A stretch of DNA of 64,000 nt from Nitrososphaerota archaeon (GTDB lineage: Archaea; Thermoproteota; Nitrososphaeria; Nitrososphaerales; Nitrosopumilaceae). Under the pieces are notes generated by a model that did not search any database, was not told the DNA's origin, and saw only the letters and a list, made by a program, of their open reading frames with translations. The stretch lies in the NCBI GenBank assembly GCA_028866895.1, contig JAGWHF010000001.1, positions 124,001 through 188,000 on the forward strand, written 5' to 3'. Every line of letters begins with the position of its first letter. Position 1 is the first letter of the stretch. Positions 7,916 to 17,287 of the stretch are shown here, one piece after another. A program made the translations under genes and the position numbers.

Positions 7916-9169
7916 TTGAGCGCGCACAACGAGAAGAAATTTTATGAAAAAAGCAGGGAAGAGAGGATCGACACGGTGAGATCCCTTGCCGGCCTCTCCC
8001 AAGAGGATGTTGAGGTCCTCAAGGGTAGCGGGGGGATAACGTTTGATGAGGCGGACCGCATGGTGGAGAACGTAATTGGTACATTCTCTTTCCCCCTTGG
8101 GATAGCCACCAACTTCAAGGTTAACGGGAAAGACTATCTCATTCCGATGGTGATTGAGGAGTCCTCGGTGATAGCTGCCTCGTCCAAGGCTGCCAAGATG
8201 GCAAGAAAGCATGGCGGTTTTACCATGAAATCTGACGAGTCCTACAGCATAGGTCAAGTCCAGGTGGTTGATGTGGATACGCGGACAGCCGTGCGGAAGG
8301 TCCTCAAAGCATCCTCCCGGATAATCAAGCTTGCCAACTCCAAAAGCAAAACGCTGTCAGCCATGAACAAGGGCGCAAAGAAGGTAACCTGCAGGAAAAT
8401 AACCTCCAGGTCTGCACCCATGCTGATAGTGGAACTACTTATAGATGCAGGGGATGCGATGGGGGCAAACGTAACAAACACCATGTGTGAGGCGGTGGCG
8501 CCGCTGATAGAGGAGATTACGGGGGGCAGGACGATCCTGAAAATCCTCTCGAACTACTCTACAAAAAGGCTCGTCAGGGGGAGTGCAGTCTTCGACAAGG
8601 ATGAGGTGGGAGGCAAAAAAATAGTGGACGACATCATACATGCATACCAGTTTGCGGCAAACGATCCCTATCGTGCAGTCACCCATAACAAGGGGATAAT
8701 GAACGGCATCATCGCAGTTGCAAACTCGACTGGGCAAGACACGAGGGCAATGGAGGCCGCATCACACGCTTATGCTTCAAAGGATGGCAGGTATACCTCG
8801 CTTACACGGTGGAGGAAAGACAGGAAGGGCAACTTGGTGGGTGAGATAGAGATACCAATGCCCGTAGGGACGGTTGGGGGCATAATTGGCGTTCATCCTA
8901 TGATAGGCGTGTGCCTCAAGATTCTCGGAGTAAAGTCAGCCAGGGAGCTTGGGTGCGTTATTGGGGCGGTGGGACTTGCCCAGAACTTTAGCGCCATGAG
9001 GGCACTGGCCTCCGAGGGGATACAGAAGGGCCATATGAGACTCCATGCAAAGAATATAGCTGCAAGCGCGGGGGTGCCGAAAAACAGGATAGATGAGGTT
9101 GTAGCACGGATGGTCGAGGAAAACAACGTATCGCTCAGCAGGGCCAGGGAAATATTCCAGAACCTCTAG
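7916..9169 (+). CDS. hmgA: 3-hydroxy-3-methylglutaryl-CoA reductase, class II-like
   Basis: Reduces HMG-CoA to mevalonate, the key step to archaeal isoprenoid lipids. The 417-residue sequence follows the class II pattern known from Pseudomonas mevalonii: MVENVIGTFSFPLG near residue 43, VIEESSVIAASS, the DAMGANVTNT cofactor loop, RAVTHNKGIMNG, and LVGEIEIPMPVGTVGG. The late HMRLHAKN segment contains the catalytic His. It lacks the longer N-terminus of class I enzymes. Start is TTG at 7916, immediately after the sugar dehydrogenase stop, so the two share a transcript. Class II enzymes in archaea are usually explained by transfer from bacteria. Confidence 0.92.
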   Translation: MSAHNEKKFYEKSREERIDTVRSLAGLSQEDVEVLKGSGGITFDEADRMVENVIGTFSFPLGIATNFKVNGKDYLIPMVIEESSVIAASSKAAKMARKHGGFTMKSDESYSIGQVQVVDVDTRTAVRKVLKASSRIIKLANSKSKTLSAMNKGAKKVTCRKITSRSAPMLIVELLIDAGDAMGANVTNTMCEAVAPLIEEITGGRTILKILSNYSTKRLVRGSAVFDKDEVGGKKIVDDIIHAYQFAANDPYRAVTHNKGIMNGIIAVANSTGQDTRAMEAASHAYASKDGRYTSLTRWRKDRKGNLVGEIEIPMPVGTVGGIIGVHPMIGVCLKILGVKSARELGCVIGAVGLAQNFSAMRALASEGIQKGHMRLHAKNIAASAGVPKNRIDEVVARMVEENNVSLSRAREIFQNL

Positions 9170-9173
9170 CGAC

Positions 9174-9186
9174 TAGATATATATCC
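9174..9186 (+). promoter_or_regulatory. TATA box of the histidine operon
   Basis: A TAGATATATATCC box lies just after the hmgA stop and is centred about 29 nt before TTG 9209. This spacing supports 9209 rather than TTG 9194 as the hisG start and marks an operon promoter independent of hmgA. Confidence 0.65.
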
Positions 9187-9208
9187 AAAAGGCTTGGTAG
9201 GGGCTACG

Positions 9209-10186
9209 TTGGGCAAGGTTAGATTCGCCGTTCCAAAAGGGAGCATCGAGGAGGCGACTTTCAAGATATTGGAAAAATCCTGGACCAGGGTGGTCAGAAG
9301 GGAGCGGACCTACAGGGTCATGCTCGACGACCCGGAAATTCTGGTCAAGATGCTGAGGCCCCAGGAGATCCCCAATCTGGTCAGTGACGGGTTGTACGAT
9401 GTGGGAATAACCGGAAGGGACTGGGTAGGGGAGACAAAATCGGACGTTGAGATCCTCCTTGACCTTGAATACGGAAGGATAAAACTCGTGATAGCAATTC
9501 CAGATTCGTACCACTACAAATCACTGGACGAGATGATTATGGATTATGGAAGGAGGAAGAAAATCCTGAGGATTTCGTCAGAATATCTTACTACTGCAGC
9601 AAGGTTTATCACACAATGTAAGAGCTACAAGAAACTTTACGGCTCAAAACAGCCGGTTATCGTAACTCCGTGGCTCAGACTCGGTTCAAACAAGAATGTT
9701 CAGATATTCCTGTCCTTCGGGGCAACCGAGGCAAAGCCCCCGGAGGACGTAGACGCGATAATGGATGTGACCGAGACAGGTACGACTCTGACACAGAACC
9801 AACTAAAAATAATCGATACCGTTATGGAGTCGACCGCAGTACTAATTGCAAACAAGGCATCCCTCAAGGACAAGTCAAAGCGTGAAAAGATTTACGATAT
9901 CGTAACGATGCTGCACGGGGCGGTAGAAGGAAAGAAGCACCTGCACCTCTTCCTAAATGTCAAACAGGAAAACCTTTCCAAGCTTCTTAAGGGGCTGCCC
10001 TCACTTAAGCGCCCGACAGTCAGCCCGTTAAGCGAGAAAGGCTGGTATGGAATTAACACGGTCATTCCAAAGTCGGAATTTCACAAGATGATACCGCAAC
10101 TGCGGAAGGTGGCCCAGGGCTTGGTTGTGCACGAACCCAAGCAGATTCTTGCACTTGAGGAGATTAAGCGTGACGAGGAAAGTTGA
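9209..10186 (+). CDS. hisG: ATP phosphoribosyltransferase, long form
   Basis: Condenses ATP and PRPP, the first step of histidine synthesis. The protein opens GKVRFAVPKGSIEEAT and has DVGITGRDWV and the PRPP-binding DVTETGTTLT loop. Residues from about 225 on form the C-terminal histidine-sensing ACT-like domain (LFLNVKQENL, RPTVSPL, INTVIPKSEF), so this is the long, feedback-regulated HisG needing no HisZ. TTG 9209 is chosen over TTG 9194 because it gives a standard N-terminus and sits a leaderless distance from the TATA box. It is the first gene of the his operon; its stop overlaps the hisD ATG by one base. Confidence 0.95.
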   Translation: MGKVRFAVPKGSIEEATFKILEKSWTRVVRRERTYRVMLDDPEILVKMLRPQEIPNLVSDGLYDVGITGRDWVGETKSDVEILLDLEYGRIKLVIAIPDSYHYKSLDEMIMDYGRRKKILRISSEYLTTAARFITQCKSYKKLYGSKQPVIVTPWLRLGSNKNVQIFLSFGATEAKPPEDVDAIMDVTETGTTLTQNQLKIIDTVMESTAVLIANKASLKDKSKREKIYDIVTMLHGAVEGKKHLHLFLNVKQENLSKLLKGLPSLKRPTVSPLSEKGWYGINTVIPKSEFHKMIPQLRKVAQGLVVHEPKQILALEEIKRDEES

Positions 10187-11454
10187 TGAGAACCATAAAC
10201 GTCAAAGACATAGATTCTGTCATAGAATCTCTGAGACCCAAGGTTGATGACAAACTTAGGGGCAGGGTCGCGTCAATCATATCGGACGTTCGCAGGAGGA
10301 AGGATGCAGCCCTGCGGGAGTATGAAAAAAAGTTTGGCAACGCAAGAGTAGGATCATTCAAAGTTGCCGCGGACGAGATCAGAGCAGCCTACAGACAGGT
10401 TTCAAAGGAACAGGTTGGAGCAATAAGGCTTGCAAAGAAAAGGCTAGAAAGAAGCGAGAATCTTATCAAGCGGCAGCTTGGGAATACATCGCTCATAATT
10501 GACGGCATAAGGATGACGAAGAAATTTTCACCCCTTGACAGCGTTGGATGCTACATTCCGGGAGGGAGGGCTAGGTATCCAAGCACGGTCGTGATGTCGG
10601 TCGTGCCAGCGAAGGTTGCAGGTGTAAAAAGGATAGTGGCGGTGTCGCCGGCAGGGGAGAAAGGGGAGGTTGACCCTCTCACCTTGGTGGCGGGAGATAT
10701 CTGCGGCGTCAATGAGTTTTACAAGATCGGAGGGGCGCAGGCTATAGCGGCCCTTGCTTATGGCACGCAGTCAGTCAAAAGGGTGGACAAGATAGTGGGA
10801 CCGGGGGGCGTGTTTGTAACGGTTGCAAAATCCATCTTAAGCGACGTGGTAGCGATTGATATGATTGCGGGGCCGACGGAGCTTGCCATCATCGCTGATT
10901 CGTCTGCAGACCCTGACCTTGTGGCAGTAGATCTCATCTCGCAGGCGGAGCACAGCGGGGATACCATGTGCTGCCTCATCACAAATTCGAACCTGGTAAA
11001 GGAGGGCGTACTTGAGTCGATCAGGAAGAGGACCGGTCTCATAAAGAGGTCCGAAATCGTAAAGGAAAGTTTCAGGAAAAACGGGCTTATCGCGGTATGC
11101 AAGACAGAGTCACAAATGTCCGACCTTGCAAACAGGCTTGCCCCGGAGCACTTGGAGATAATTACAAGGAATCCCCGTAAGATTGCAGCAGGCATAAGAT
11201 CAGCCGGACTTGTTCTTGTGGGTCCGAATACGCCCTCCTCTGCAAGCGACTATCTTCTTGGATCAAACCACGTACTGCCTACAAGCGGGTTTGGTAGGAC
11301 GAGGGGATCCCTTGGAGTGTTGGATTTCCTCAAACTTCACACTACAATAGAGGCATCCAGGGGCTCCCTTGAGATGATCTCGCCGTACATGAAGGCGCTT
11401 GCCAATGCGGAGGGGCTTCCCAACCACTACGAGGCGGTGAGGAGCAGGATATGA
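10186..11454 (+). CDS. hisD: histidinol dehydrogenase
   Basis: Zinc enzyme that oxidises L-histidinol to histidine in two NAD-dependent steps, the last of the pathway. The 422-residue protein shows CYIPGGRARYPS, VAGVKRI, IGGAQAIAALAYGT, the metal/substrate segment SQAEHS and the catalytic APEHLEI motif, followed by GPNTPSSASDY. ATG 10186 is used; the upstream in-frame TTG at 10183 falls inside hisG. It overlaps hisG by 1 bp and hisC by 4 bp (ATGA). Confidence 0.97.
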   Translation: MRTINVKDIDSVIESLRPKVDDKLRGRVASIISDVRRRKDAALREYEKKFGNARVGSFKVAADEIRAAYRQVSKEQVGAIRLAKKRLERSENLIKRQLGNTSLIIDGIRMTKKFSPLDSVGCYIPGGRARYPSTVVMSVVPAKVAGVKRIVAVSPAGEKGEVDPLTLVAGDICGVNEFYKIGGAQAIAALAYGTQSVKRVDKIVGPGGVFVTVAKSILSDVVAIDMIAGPTELAIIADSSADPDLVAVDLISQAEHSGDTMCCLITNSNLVKEGVLESIRKRTGLIKRSEIVKESFRKNGLIAVCKTESQMSDLANRLAPEHLEIITRNPRKIAAGIRSAGLVLVGPNTPSSASDYLLGSNHVLPTSGFGRTRGSLGVLDFLKLHTTIEASRGSLEMISPYMKALANAEGLPNHYEAVRSRI

Positions 11455-12521
11455 AGGAAACCTGGTTTGAAAAAAAGGTCGATAAAATTTCAAAACTGGA
11501 CGGCTACAAGAAGCCGGACAGGCACTCAAACGCAATCAAACTTGATTCAAACGAAAACTATGCGGTGGATCCTTCCCTGTTCGGGGATCTGATAGACGAG
11601 GTAAAAAAAAGCGTCGATGTAAGGGAATACCCGCTGGGGGGAGTCGAAAGAATCGTCAGGTCCCTTGCAAGCTACATAAAAATGCCGGAGGAAATGGTTG
11701 GAATTGGGAATGGATCCGACCAGATAATCGACCTCATACTGGGAAATCTGGCATCAAAGGAGACCCGGGTCCTGACATCCGAGCCCACCTTTGGCTTTTT
11801 TGAAGAGAGGTGCAAGCTGTACTCCCTACCGACGACAAAGATACGGTTTGACGGAGAGATGAAGCTGGACTTTGAGGATTTTACTTCCAAGTCGAAGAAG
11901 GCGGACATGCTCTACCTTGACTCTCCAAACAATCCTACAGGATTCCAGTTCCCACGAGAGCAGCTAGAAAGGCTCATCCAATCATTCGAGGGACTGGTGA
12001 TAATTGACGAGGCATATGTCGAGTTTGCAGATTATAGCATCATTGAAGCCACAAAGGAGATGAAAAACCTCATCGTGTTACGGACGCTCTCAAAGTCATT
12101 TGGGATGGCGGGGCTCAGGGTAGGTTACTTTGTGGCTGACAAGAAGTTTGCAGACGCATTCTCCCGGGTTATCCAGTATCCGTATCCTCTTAACACCCTG
12201 GGAATAGAGGCCGGAATTCTCGCGCTCGAGAGATCAAAGTATTTTGCGGAAGTGGCCGGGCTCGTAAAAAGGGAGCGGGGACGGATAACTGAGAAGCTCA
12301 GGGAGATGAGCGTGTTCAAGGTGTTCGACTCCAAGGCAAACTTTGTGCTGTTTGCTGCAGGCGGATCGAGCAGGCGTATACACAAGGCACTCATAGAGCA
12401 GGGAATCATAATAAAAAATTTAGGTAAAGTTGGACCGCATGACGGCTGCCTCAGGGTTACAGTCGGCACACCGGAGATGAATTCCAAGTTCCTGACTGCC
12501 ATACGTGATCTTTTGAATTGA
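11451..12521 (+). CDS. hisC: histidinol-phosphate aminotransferase
   Basis: PLP enzyme converting imidazole acetol phosphate to histidinol phosphate with glutamate. The 356-residue fold-type I aminotransferase begins near KLDSNENYAVDP, the substrate-binding signature of HisC. It contains LDSPNNPTGF, IIDEAYVEFA and the Schiff-base Lys in LSKSFGMAGLRVGY. It lies in the his operon with 4-bp overlaps on both sides. Confidence 0.95.
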   Translation: MKETWFEKKVDKISKLDGYKKPDRHSNAIKLDSNENYAVDPSLFGDLIDEVKKSVDVREYPLGGVERIVRSLASYIKMPEEMVGIGNGSDQIIDLILGNLASKETRVLTSEPTFGFFEERCKLYSLPTTKIRFDGEMKLDFEDFTSKSKKADMLYLDSPNNPTGFQFPREQLERLIQSFEGLVIIDEAYVEFADYSIIEATKEMKNLIVLRTLSKSFGMAGLRVGYFVADKKFADAFSRVIQYPYPLNTLGIEAGILALERSKYFAEVAGLVKRERGRITEKLREMSVFKVFDSKANFVLFAAGGSSRRIHKALIEQGIIIKNLGKVGPHDGCLRVTVGTPEMNSKFLTAIRDLLN

Positions 12522-13501
12522 CTCTCCAAAGGGTGGCCGAGGGCATATACCTGGACATGGGAAGGAGCCGGGAGGTGAGGGATCTGGACTCGGTAGTTTT
12601 CGATTGCGACGGGGTGCTCATTGATGTCTCAAGATCGTACGATCTTGCTATAAAAAGGACTGTGGAGTTTGTGACGGAAAAACTTGGGGGGTTCAGGGTC
12701 CAGCCTGTTACGACGGAAATGATTGACAGCTTCAAGAGAACGGGAGGATTCAACGACGAGGTAGACGTTACCTACGCCTTGATAATCGCAGCCGCAGCCT
12801 CACAGAAGATGGGCGGAGTTTTTCAAGAAATGGTAAACGAGTTTGCATCAAACGCCGATGAGACTGGAATAAGATCGGTTGACAGGCATCTTGAGACTCT
12901 GACGCTTGATCTTTCGGGGATAAAGGAGAAGATGTCATATCCTGCAAGGAGGTTCGAGAGCCCTCTGTCCTCGGTATTTGACGAGCTCTTCTACGGGCAG
13001 GAACTATACGAGAAGCTCTACAAAAAGTCGCCAAAGTACTTTTGGGGAAAAGGGCTGATTGAAAACGACCTCGTGCTTGTAACGAGGGAGTTCTTGGAGG
13101 CAATGCACCAAAGGTTTGGCGCAAAAATTGCGATTGTTTCTGGGAGGGGTGCAGTATCCGCAAGCTATTCTCTAAAGGAGCTGTTCCACGAGTTCGACCT
13201 TGAACACTCGAGATTCCTTGAGGACGAGCCGCGCGAGATGGCCAAGCCCAATCCCGTGCCCCTCCTTTCTGCCATCAGGGGAATGGGGGCAACCTGCTCC
13301 CTCTATGTTGGCGACTCCATGGAGGACCTGATGATGGCGCGAAAGGCAAGGCAGTCAGGGTCCAATGCCATCTTCTGTGGTATATATGGTACCAGCAAGG
13401 ACCACCAATCAAAGCTTGCCTTCTTTGAGCGGGAGGGAGCTGACATCGTGCTGGAGTCGGTAGGCCTGCTTCCGAAGACATTAAATCTAGTCGGGGCATA
13501 A
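12518..13501 (+). CDS. HAD-superfamily phosphatase, candidate histidinol-phosphatase
   Basis: A 327-residue HAD hydrolase with motif [10 protein letters not shown] (nucleophile Asp near residue 30), motif II in IAIVSGRGA, the motif III Lys near MAKPNP, and motif [15 protein letters not shown] long helical insert lies between motifs I and II. Its start (TTG) overlaps the hisC stop, so it sits inside the his operon at the step after HisC, where histidinol phosphate must lose phosphate. No PHP-type or HisB-N phosphatase occurs in the cluster, so I infer it fills this role. The sequence alone does not prove specificity; an alternative is a general sugar-phosphate phosphatase. Confidence 0.75.
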   Translation: MTLQRVAEGIYLDMGRSREVRDLDSVVFDCDGVLIDVSRSYDLAIKRTVEFVTEKLGGFRVQPVTTEMIDSFKRTGGFNDEVDVTYALIIAAAASQKMGGVFQEMVNEFASNADETGIRSVDRHLETLTLDLSGIKEKMSYPARRFESPLSSVFDELFYGQELYEKLYKKSPKYFWGKGLIENDLVLVTREFLEAMHQRFGAKIAIVSGRGAVSASYSLKELFHEFDLEHSRFLEDEPREMAKPNPVPLLSAIRGMGATCSLYVGDSMEDLMMARKARQSGSNAIFCGIYGTSKDHQSKLAFFEREGADIVLESVGLLPKTLNLVGA

Positions 13502-13524
13502 GGCACTTCTCTCTAGGTGATTTC

Positions 13525-14112
13525 ATGAAATCCAGGATAGGAAATTTAGTTAGAAAGACCAAGGAGACGGAGGTATCAGTAAACATAAACTTGGATGGTA
13601 GCGGGCGGGTCAATGCAAAAACAGGCCTGCCATTTCTAGACCACTTGGTCGTCTCATTTGCAAAGCACGCGATGTTTGACCTCAAGCTCAATGCGGTCTC
13701 GAGGGACGGAATCGACCACCATCTGGTCGAAGATACCGCGATTGCACTGGGCAACGCTGTTGATGAATCGCTTGGGAGCAGGACCGGAATAACGAGGTTT
13801 GGCTATTCGTCGGTTCCGATGGACGAGGCCCTTGCGGACGCCTCACTCGACCTGGTAAAACGGCAATATCACATGATAGGATTGGGACTGAAAAGGGACA
13901 AGGTGGAAGGCATATCAAGGGAGGATTTGGAGCACTTCTTCAGATCTCTGGCCCAGAGCATGAACGTATGCGTCCACATATCTGTAAAGTACGGAGATAA
14001 TGATCACCACAAGATAGAGGCTGCAATAAAGGCCCTAGCAGTGGCGTTACGGGTTGCGGCAAGTGCAGATAAGAGGCAGAAGGGTCCGCCAAGTACAAAA
14101 GGTGTCATGTGA
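13525..14112 (+). CDS. hisB: imidazoleglycerol-phosphate dehydratase
   Basis: Manganese enzyme that dehydrates imidazole glycerol phosphate. The 195-residue monofunctional form has the metal-binding motifs [38 protein letters not shown]-like [11 protein letters not shown], and FFRSLAQSM. There is no fused phosphatase domain, consistent with a separate HAD phosphatase upstream. The stop is directly followed by the hisH ATG with no gap. Confidence 0.97.
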   Translation: MKSRIGNLVRKTKETEVSVNINLDGSGRVNAKTGLPFLDHLVVSFAKHAMFDLKLNAVSRDGIDHHLVEDTAIALGNAVDESLGSRTGITRFGYSSVPMDEALADASLDLVKRQYHMIGLGLKRDKVEGISREDLEHFFRSLAQSMNVCVHISVKYGDNDHHKIEAAIKALAVALRVAASADKRQKGPPSTKGVM

Positions 14113-14718
14113 ATGGTCAAGGTCGCTATATTTGACTATGGGGCAGGCAACATATTCAGCCTAAAGTCGTCCCTTGAGAAGAACAGCGCGGAGGTTGATG
14201 TAATAACCAATCTGGACAGGATGGAAGGCTATTCGGGGCTCCTGCTGCCAGGTGTTGGAAACTTTGATCCTGCGATAAAAAGCCTCAGCACCTCCAAGGT
14301 AGCCTTCCAAGATCTTGCAAAAAACCAACTGCCAGTGCTTGGGATCTGCCTTGGGATGGAGATGTTCTTTGAGAGGAGCGAGGAGGGAAAACTGCACGGG
14401 CTTGGGGTGCTGGAAGGAGAGGTCGTCCTGCTGCCAAACAAGTTCAAAATTCCCCACATGGGATGGAATGACCTGCGGATGAAAAAGCCAAGCGTACTTC
14501 TGGAAGGCGTAAAGGAGGGATCGTGGGTATATTTTGTCCACTCTTACAGGGCCAAACCAAAGAATGAGGACGTCGTGAAGGCTGATTCCGATTATGGGAT
14601 AAACGTGCCGGCCGTAATAGAGAACGGTACGCTTTTTGGAACGCAGTTCCACCCAGAGAAATCGGGCAAGGTAGGCGCCGAGATGATCAAAAACTTTTTG
14701 CGGGCGTGCAGAAGGTGA
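14113..14718 (+). CDS. hisH: imidazole glycerol phosphate synthase, glutaminase subunit
   Basis: Class I glutamine amidotransferase that supplies ammonia to HisF. The 201-residue protein has the oxyanion strand LLPGVGNFDPA, the nucleophile Cys in LGICLGMEMF, and the His-Glu pair in GTQFHPEKSG. It opens FDYGAGNIFSL as expected. It overlaps hisA by 13 bp. Confidence 0.97.
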   Translation: MVKVAIFDYGAGNIFSLKSSLEKNSAEVDVITNLDRMEGYSGLLLPGVGNFDPAIKSLSTSKVAFQDLAKNQLPVLGICLGMEMFFERSEEGKLHGLGVLEGEVVLLPNKFKIPHMGWNDLRMKKPSVLLEGVKEGSWVYFVHSYRAKPKNEDVVKADSDYGINVPAVIENGTLFGTQFHPEKSGKVGAEMIKNFLRACRR

Positions 14719-15422
14719 GGGTCATCCCTGCAATAGACATCATGGAAGGAAATGTGGTCCGGTTGGTGAGGGGAGACCCGAGAAACAAGACCGTGTATAG
14801 CGACGATCCCGTCGGTACTGCGAAGCGGTGGCAGGATGCCGGAGCGGACATGCTGCACGTCGTCGACCTTGACGCAGCGTTGGGGCTTGGCTCCAACTTG
14901 GAGACGATAAGGAGGGTGGTTGAGGGGGTCTCGATACCTGTGGAGGTTGCAGGGGGTCTTAGGGATGAAAAAATGGTAGAGGGAGTCCTGGGTTTTGCCC
15001 CAAGGGTGGTACTGGGCACGATCGCATTCAAGAACAGAGAAACCCTGAAAAAAATTTCAGAAAAGTTTGGAAGCAACAGAATAGTAATCTCGGCCGACCA
15101 GCAGGGCGGTAGGATAATGGTGAGCGGGTGGAGGGAAGACACCGGCATAGGCCTCATGGCAGGGGTCAAGGAGTACGTCGGACTCGGCTTTGGTGAATTT
15201 TTGATTACAAGCGTGGACCGCGACGGCACCCTGAAGGGGCCGGACCTTGATTCTCTTAAGAAGGCATGCGGCATAAGCGGGGCAAAAATAATTGCAAGCG
15301 GGGGAATTTCCAAGCTACAGGACACGGTAGACGTCAAGTGTGCGGGAGCCTGGGGGGTGATCCTTGGCAAGGCGCTGTACGACGGCAAGATTACAGTGGA
15401 GGAGGTAAAAAAAATAGCATGA
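14706..15422 (+). CDS. hisA: ProFAR isomerase
   Basis: TIM-barrel isomerase converting ProFAR to PRFAR. The catalytic Asp pair is visible in IPAIDIMEG near residue 10 and in LITSVDRDGTLKGPD. The phosphate loops VAGGLRD and IIASGGISKL are present. GTG 14706 is used, inside the end of hisH; ATG 14740 would cut off the first strand and its catalytic Asp. The protein has 238 residues, a normal length. Its stop overlaps the hisF ATG by 4 bp. The paralogous HisF follows directly. Confidence 0.95.
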   Translation: MQKVRVIPAIDIMEGNVVRLVRGDPRNKTVYSDDPVGTAKRWQDAGADMLHVVDLDAALGLGSNLETIRRVVEGVSIPVEVAGGLRDEKMVEGVLGFAPRVVLGTIAFKNRETLKKISEKFGSNRIVISADQQGGRIMVSGWREDTGIGLMAGVKEYVGLGFGEFLITSVDRDGTLKGPDLDSLKKACGISGAKIIASGGISKLQDTVDVKCAGAWGVILGKALYDGKITVEEVKKIA

Positions 15423-16222
15423 CCCTCACCAAGCGAGTAATACCGTGCCTTGACGTAGATAACGGCAGGGTTGTCAAGGGCATGCACTTTAAATCAATAA
15501 AAGATGCGGGAGACCCAGTTCTTCTCGCGGAAAAATACAGCAGGGAAGGGGCGGATGAGTTGGTATTTCTCGATATTACTGCATCAGAACAGCAGAGGGA
15601 GACCATTAAGAGCCTGGTAAAGAAGGTAGCCCAGGTGATAGACATACCATTTACCGTGGGGGGCGGCGTCAAGACCCTCCAAGATGCAAGGGATATACTT
15701 CTTAGCGGCGCCGACAAGGTGGCGATCAATACGGGCGCGGTAAAAAATCCGGAAATAATAACAAAGCTTATGGAAATCTTTGGCAAGCAGTGCGTCGTGA
15801 TAGCCATGGATGTTAAGCGCAACTATGATGTAAAAGAGGGCAAACACGTCTTTACCATGGACTCTAAGAAGTTCTGGTTTGAGGTATACATATACGGCGG
15901 AAAAACTCCGACTGGGCTTGATGCCATACAGTGGGCAAAAGAGGTCGAAAGGCTCGGTGCTGGCGAGATTCTGCTTACAAGCATCGACATGGACGGGACC
16001 AAGGAGGGCTACGATATACAGCTTACAAAGGAGATCGTCAATTCGGTAAACATCCCGGTTATAGCTTCAGGGGGGGCCGGCAAACCAAAGCACATGCTGG
16101 ATGTATTCCTGCAGACGAACGTGGATGCGGCGCTTGCTGCCTCCATATTCCACTACAAAACGCACTCGGTCGACCGGGTGAAAGAATACCTTAAAGAAAA
16201 CGGCGTTCCAGTAAGGATATAG
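15419..16222 (+). CDS. hisF: imidazole glycerol phosphate synthase, cyclase subunit
   Basis: TIM-barrel lyase that closes the imidazole ring using ammonia channelled from HisH. The 267-residue protein starts [20 protein letters not shown], with the first catalytic Asp in CLDVD and the second in [13 protein letters not shown]. Phosphate-binding GGGVKTL and IASGGAGKP are present. A longer in-frame opening exists back to 15266 but lies within hisA; ATG 15419, overlapping the hisA stop as ATGA, is clearly right. Confidence 0.97.
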   Translation: MTLTKRVIPCLDVDNGRVVKGMHFKSIKDAGDPVLLAEKYSREGADELVFLDITASEQQRETIKSLVKKVAQVIDIPFTVGGGVKTLQDARDILLSGADKVAINTGAVKNPEIITKLMEIFGKQCVVIAMDVKRNYDVKEGKHVFTMDSKKFWFEVYIYGGKTPTGLDAIQWAKEVERLGAGEILLTSIDMDGTKEGYDIQLTKEIVNSVNIPVIASGGAGKPKHMLDVFLQTNVDAALAASIFHYKTHSVDRVKEYLKENGVPVRI

Positions 16223-16233
16223 GGGCAGGGAAG

Positions 16234-16563
16234 ATGAAAATCAAGATTTCTGACATAGATTTTGCCAAGGGAGACGGGCTGGTTCCTGTAGTAGTTCAGG
16301 ACGCAAACACGAAGGAGGTGCTGACCCTTGCATACACAAACAAGGAGTCGCTTGAACTGACGCAGAAAACCGGCAACTCCTGGTTTTGGAGCAGGTCAAG
16401 GAACAAGTTGTGGATGAAGGGTGAAGAGTCAGGTAACGTGCAAAAGGTAAAGGAGATCCTCGTTGACTGTGATTCCGACGCAATAATCTACCTTGTAGAG
16501 CCCTCGGGACCTGCATGCCATACGGGCGAGAGGGTGTGCTTCCACCACCAGCTGGGAAAATAG
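16234..16563 (+). CDS. hisI: phosphoribosyl-AMP cyclohydrolase
   Basis: Opens the purine ring of phosphoribosyl-AMP. The 109-residue stand-alone form has WSRSRNKLWMKGE, the metal site VDCDSDAI and the closing ACHTGERVCFHH, whose cysteines and histidine bind zinc. It is the last gene of the his operon. The fused or separate HisE pyrophosphohydrolase that should act one step earlier is not here; the next gene is on the opposite strand. Confidence 0.95.
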   Translation: MKIKISDIDFAKGDGLVPVVVQDANTKEVLTLAYTNKESLELTQKTGNSWFWSRSRNKLWMKGEESGNVQKVKEILVDCDSDAIIYLVEPSGPACHTGERVCFHHQLGK

Positions 16564-16564
16564 G

Positions 16565-17053
16565 TCAACAGGGGGGAGGAACTGGCTGCAGGTCTTGTTC
16601 GGCTTGGCCGCCAGGTATCCATTGATCTAGTACCCTAAAATGCAATGCCTTGTAGGAGGTTCCCTGGAAAACTATGGTCCAGTTGCCAACTATGTCTTTG
16701 GCGCTGCAGAGTTTCTCTGACTTGAGCGTGATGGGCTTGAAAAAGTAATTGAATTCGGACTTCATGGTCCCATTGAATGGCACGTGTGAAAACAGCCCGC
16801 CATGTGGATCATAAATCAGGATGTCTCCAACATCTGTAGGCTTCAAGCCTGTAACAACCATAAACACGTTTTCACCCAGCCTGTACGTCGAGTTGGTAAG
16901 CGAAAAGGGCCCCGAAGTTATCCACGAGGCAGTGTTGTCCTCCGTCCTGTGCTGGTTGAAAAAATACGCGATGCCTGCTGATATCGCAGTTACTATGATT
17001 ACCGCAATTATGGCAGAAGCTTTCCGTTTTCTTACACTTCTTGGTTTTTTCAA
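16565..17053 (-). CDS. membrane-anchored secreted protein of unknown function
   Basis: Function not recognised. The 162-residue protein has a basic N-terminus (KKPRSVRKRK), one hydrophobic helix at about residues 12-30, and then a beta-rich domain with NST/NHS-type glycosylation-like sites and a single internal Cys near LCSAKD. It ends in a proline-rich PVPPPC tail. It would be anchored by the N-terminal helix with the rest outside. Start is TTG at 17053; an in-frame stop lies 27 nt upstream. The 234-bp gap to divergent thrC carries both promoters. Confidence 0.65.
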   Translation of the reverse strand: MKKPRSVRKRKASAIIAVIIVTAISAGIAYFFNQHRTEDNTASWITSGPFSLTNSTYRLGENVFMVVTGLKPTDVGDILIYDPHGGLFSHVPFNGTMKSEFNYFFKPITLKSEKLCSAKDIVGNWTIVFQGTSYKALHFRVLDQWIPGGQAEQDLQPVPPPC

Positions 17054-17221
17054 TTTTCGTTTTATCGTTTTGTTGCATCATTAATATGTCTTTTATTTAT
17101 AAAAAATTCATAAAATTTCACGATCACAACAATTTTCGGAAAACGCTTCTGGCATCGAAGCGATCTTTTGTATGTTATTGCACATAATTACATTAATTTT
17201 TACTGAATTCGTGGTCCCTTG

Positions 17222-17242
17222 AATTTAAGTATAACTTAAATT
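17222..17242. promoter_or_regulatory. 21-bp perfect palindrome, candidate operator of thrC
   Basis: AATTTAAGT and ACTTAAATT form perfect 9-base arms around ATA, ending about 10 bp upstream of the TTTTTTATCT TATA-like box (17253-17262) of thrC. The position suits an activator or a repressor. The site lies in the shared region between thrC and the divergent membrane-protein gene. Which regulator binds is unknown. Confidence 0.6.
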
Positions 17243-17287
17243 AATATTAGGATTTTTTATCTATCAATTTACAAAGTCAGAGTTATC

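Noticed and set aside
15266-15418. N-terminal extension of hisF
   Set aside because: The frame is open but lies within hisA; ATG 15419 gives the standard HisF N-terminus.
14687-15487. 266-residue frame antisense to hisA/hisF
   Set aside because: It covers two well-supported genes with conserved active sites; no motif in it.
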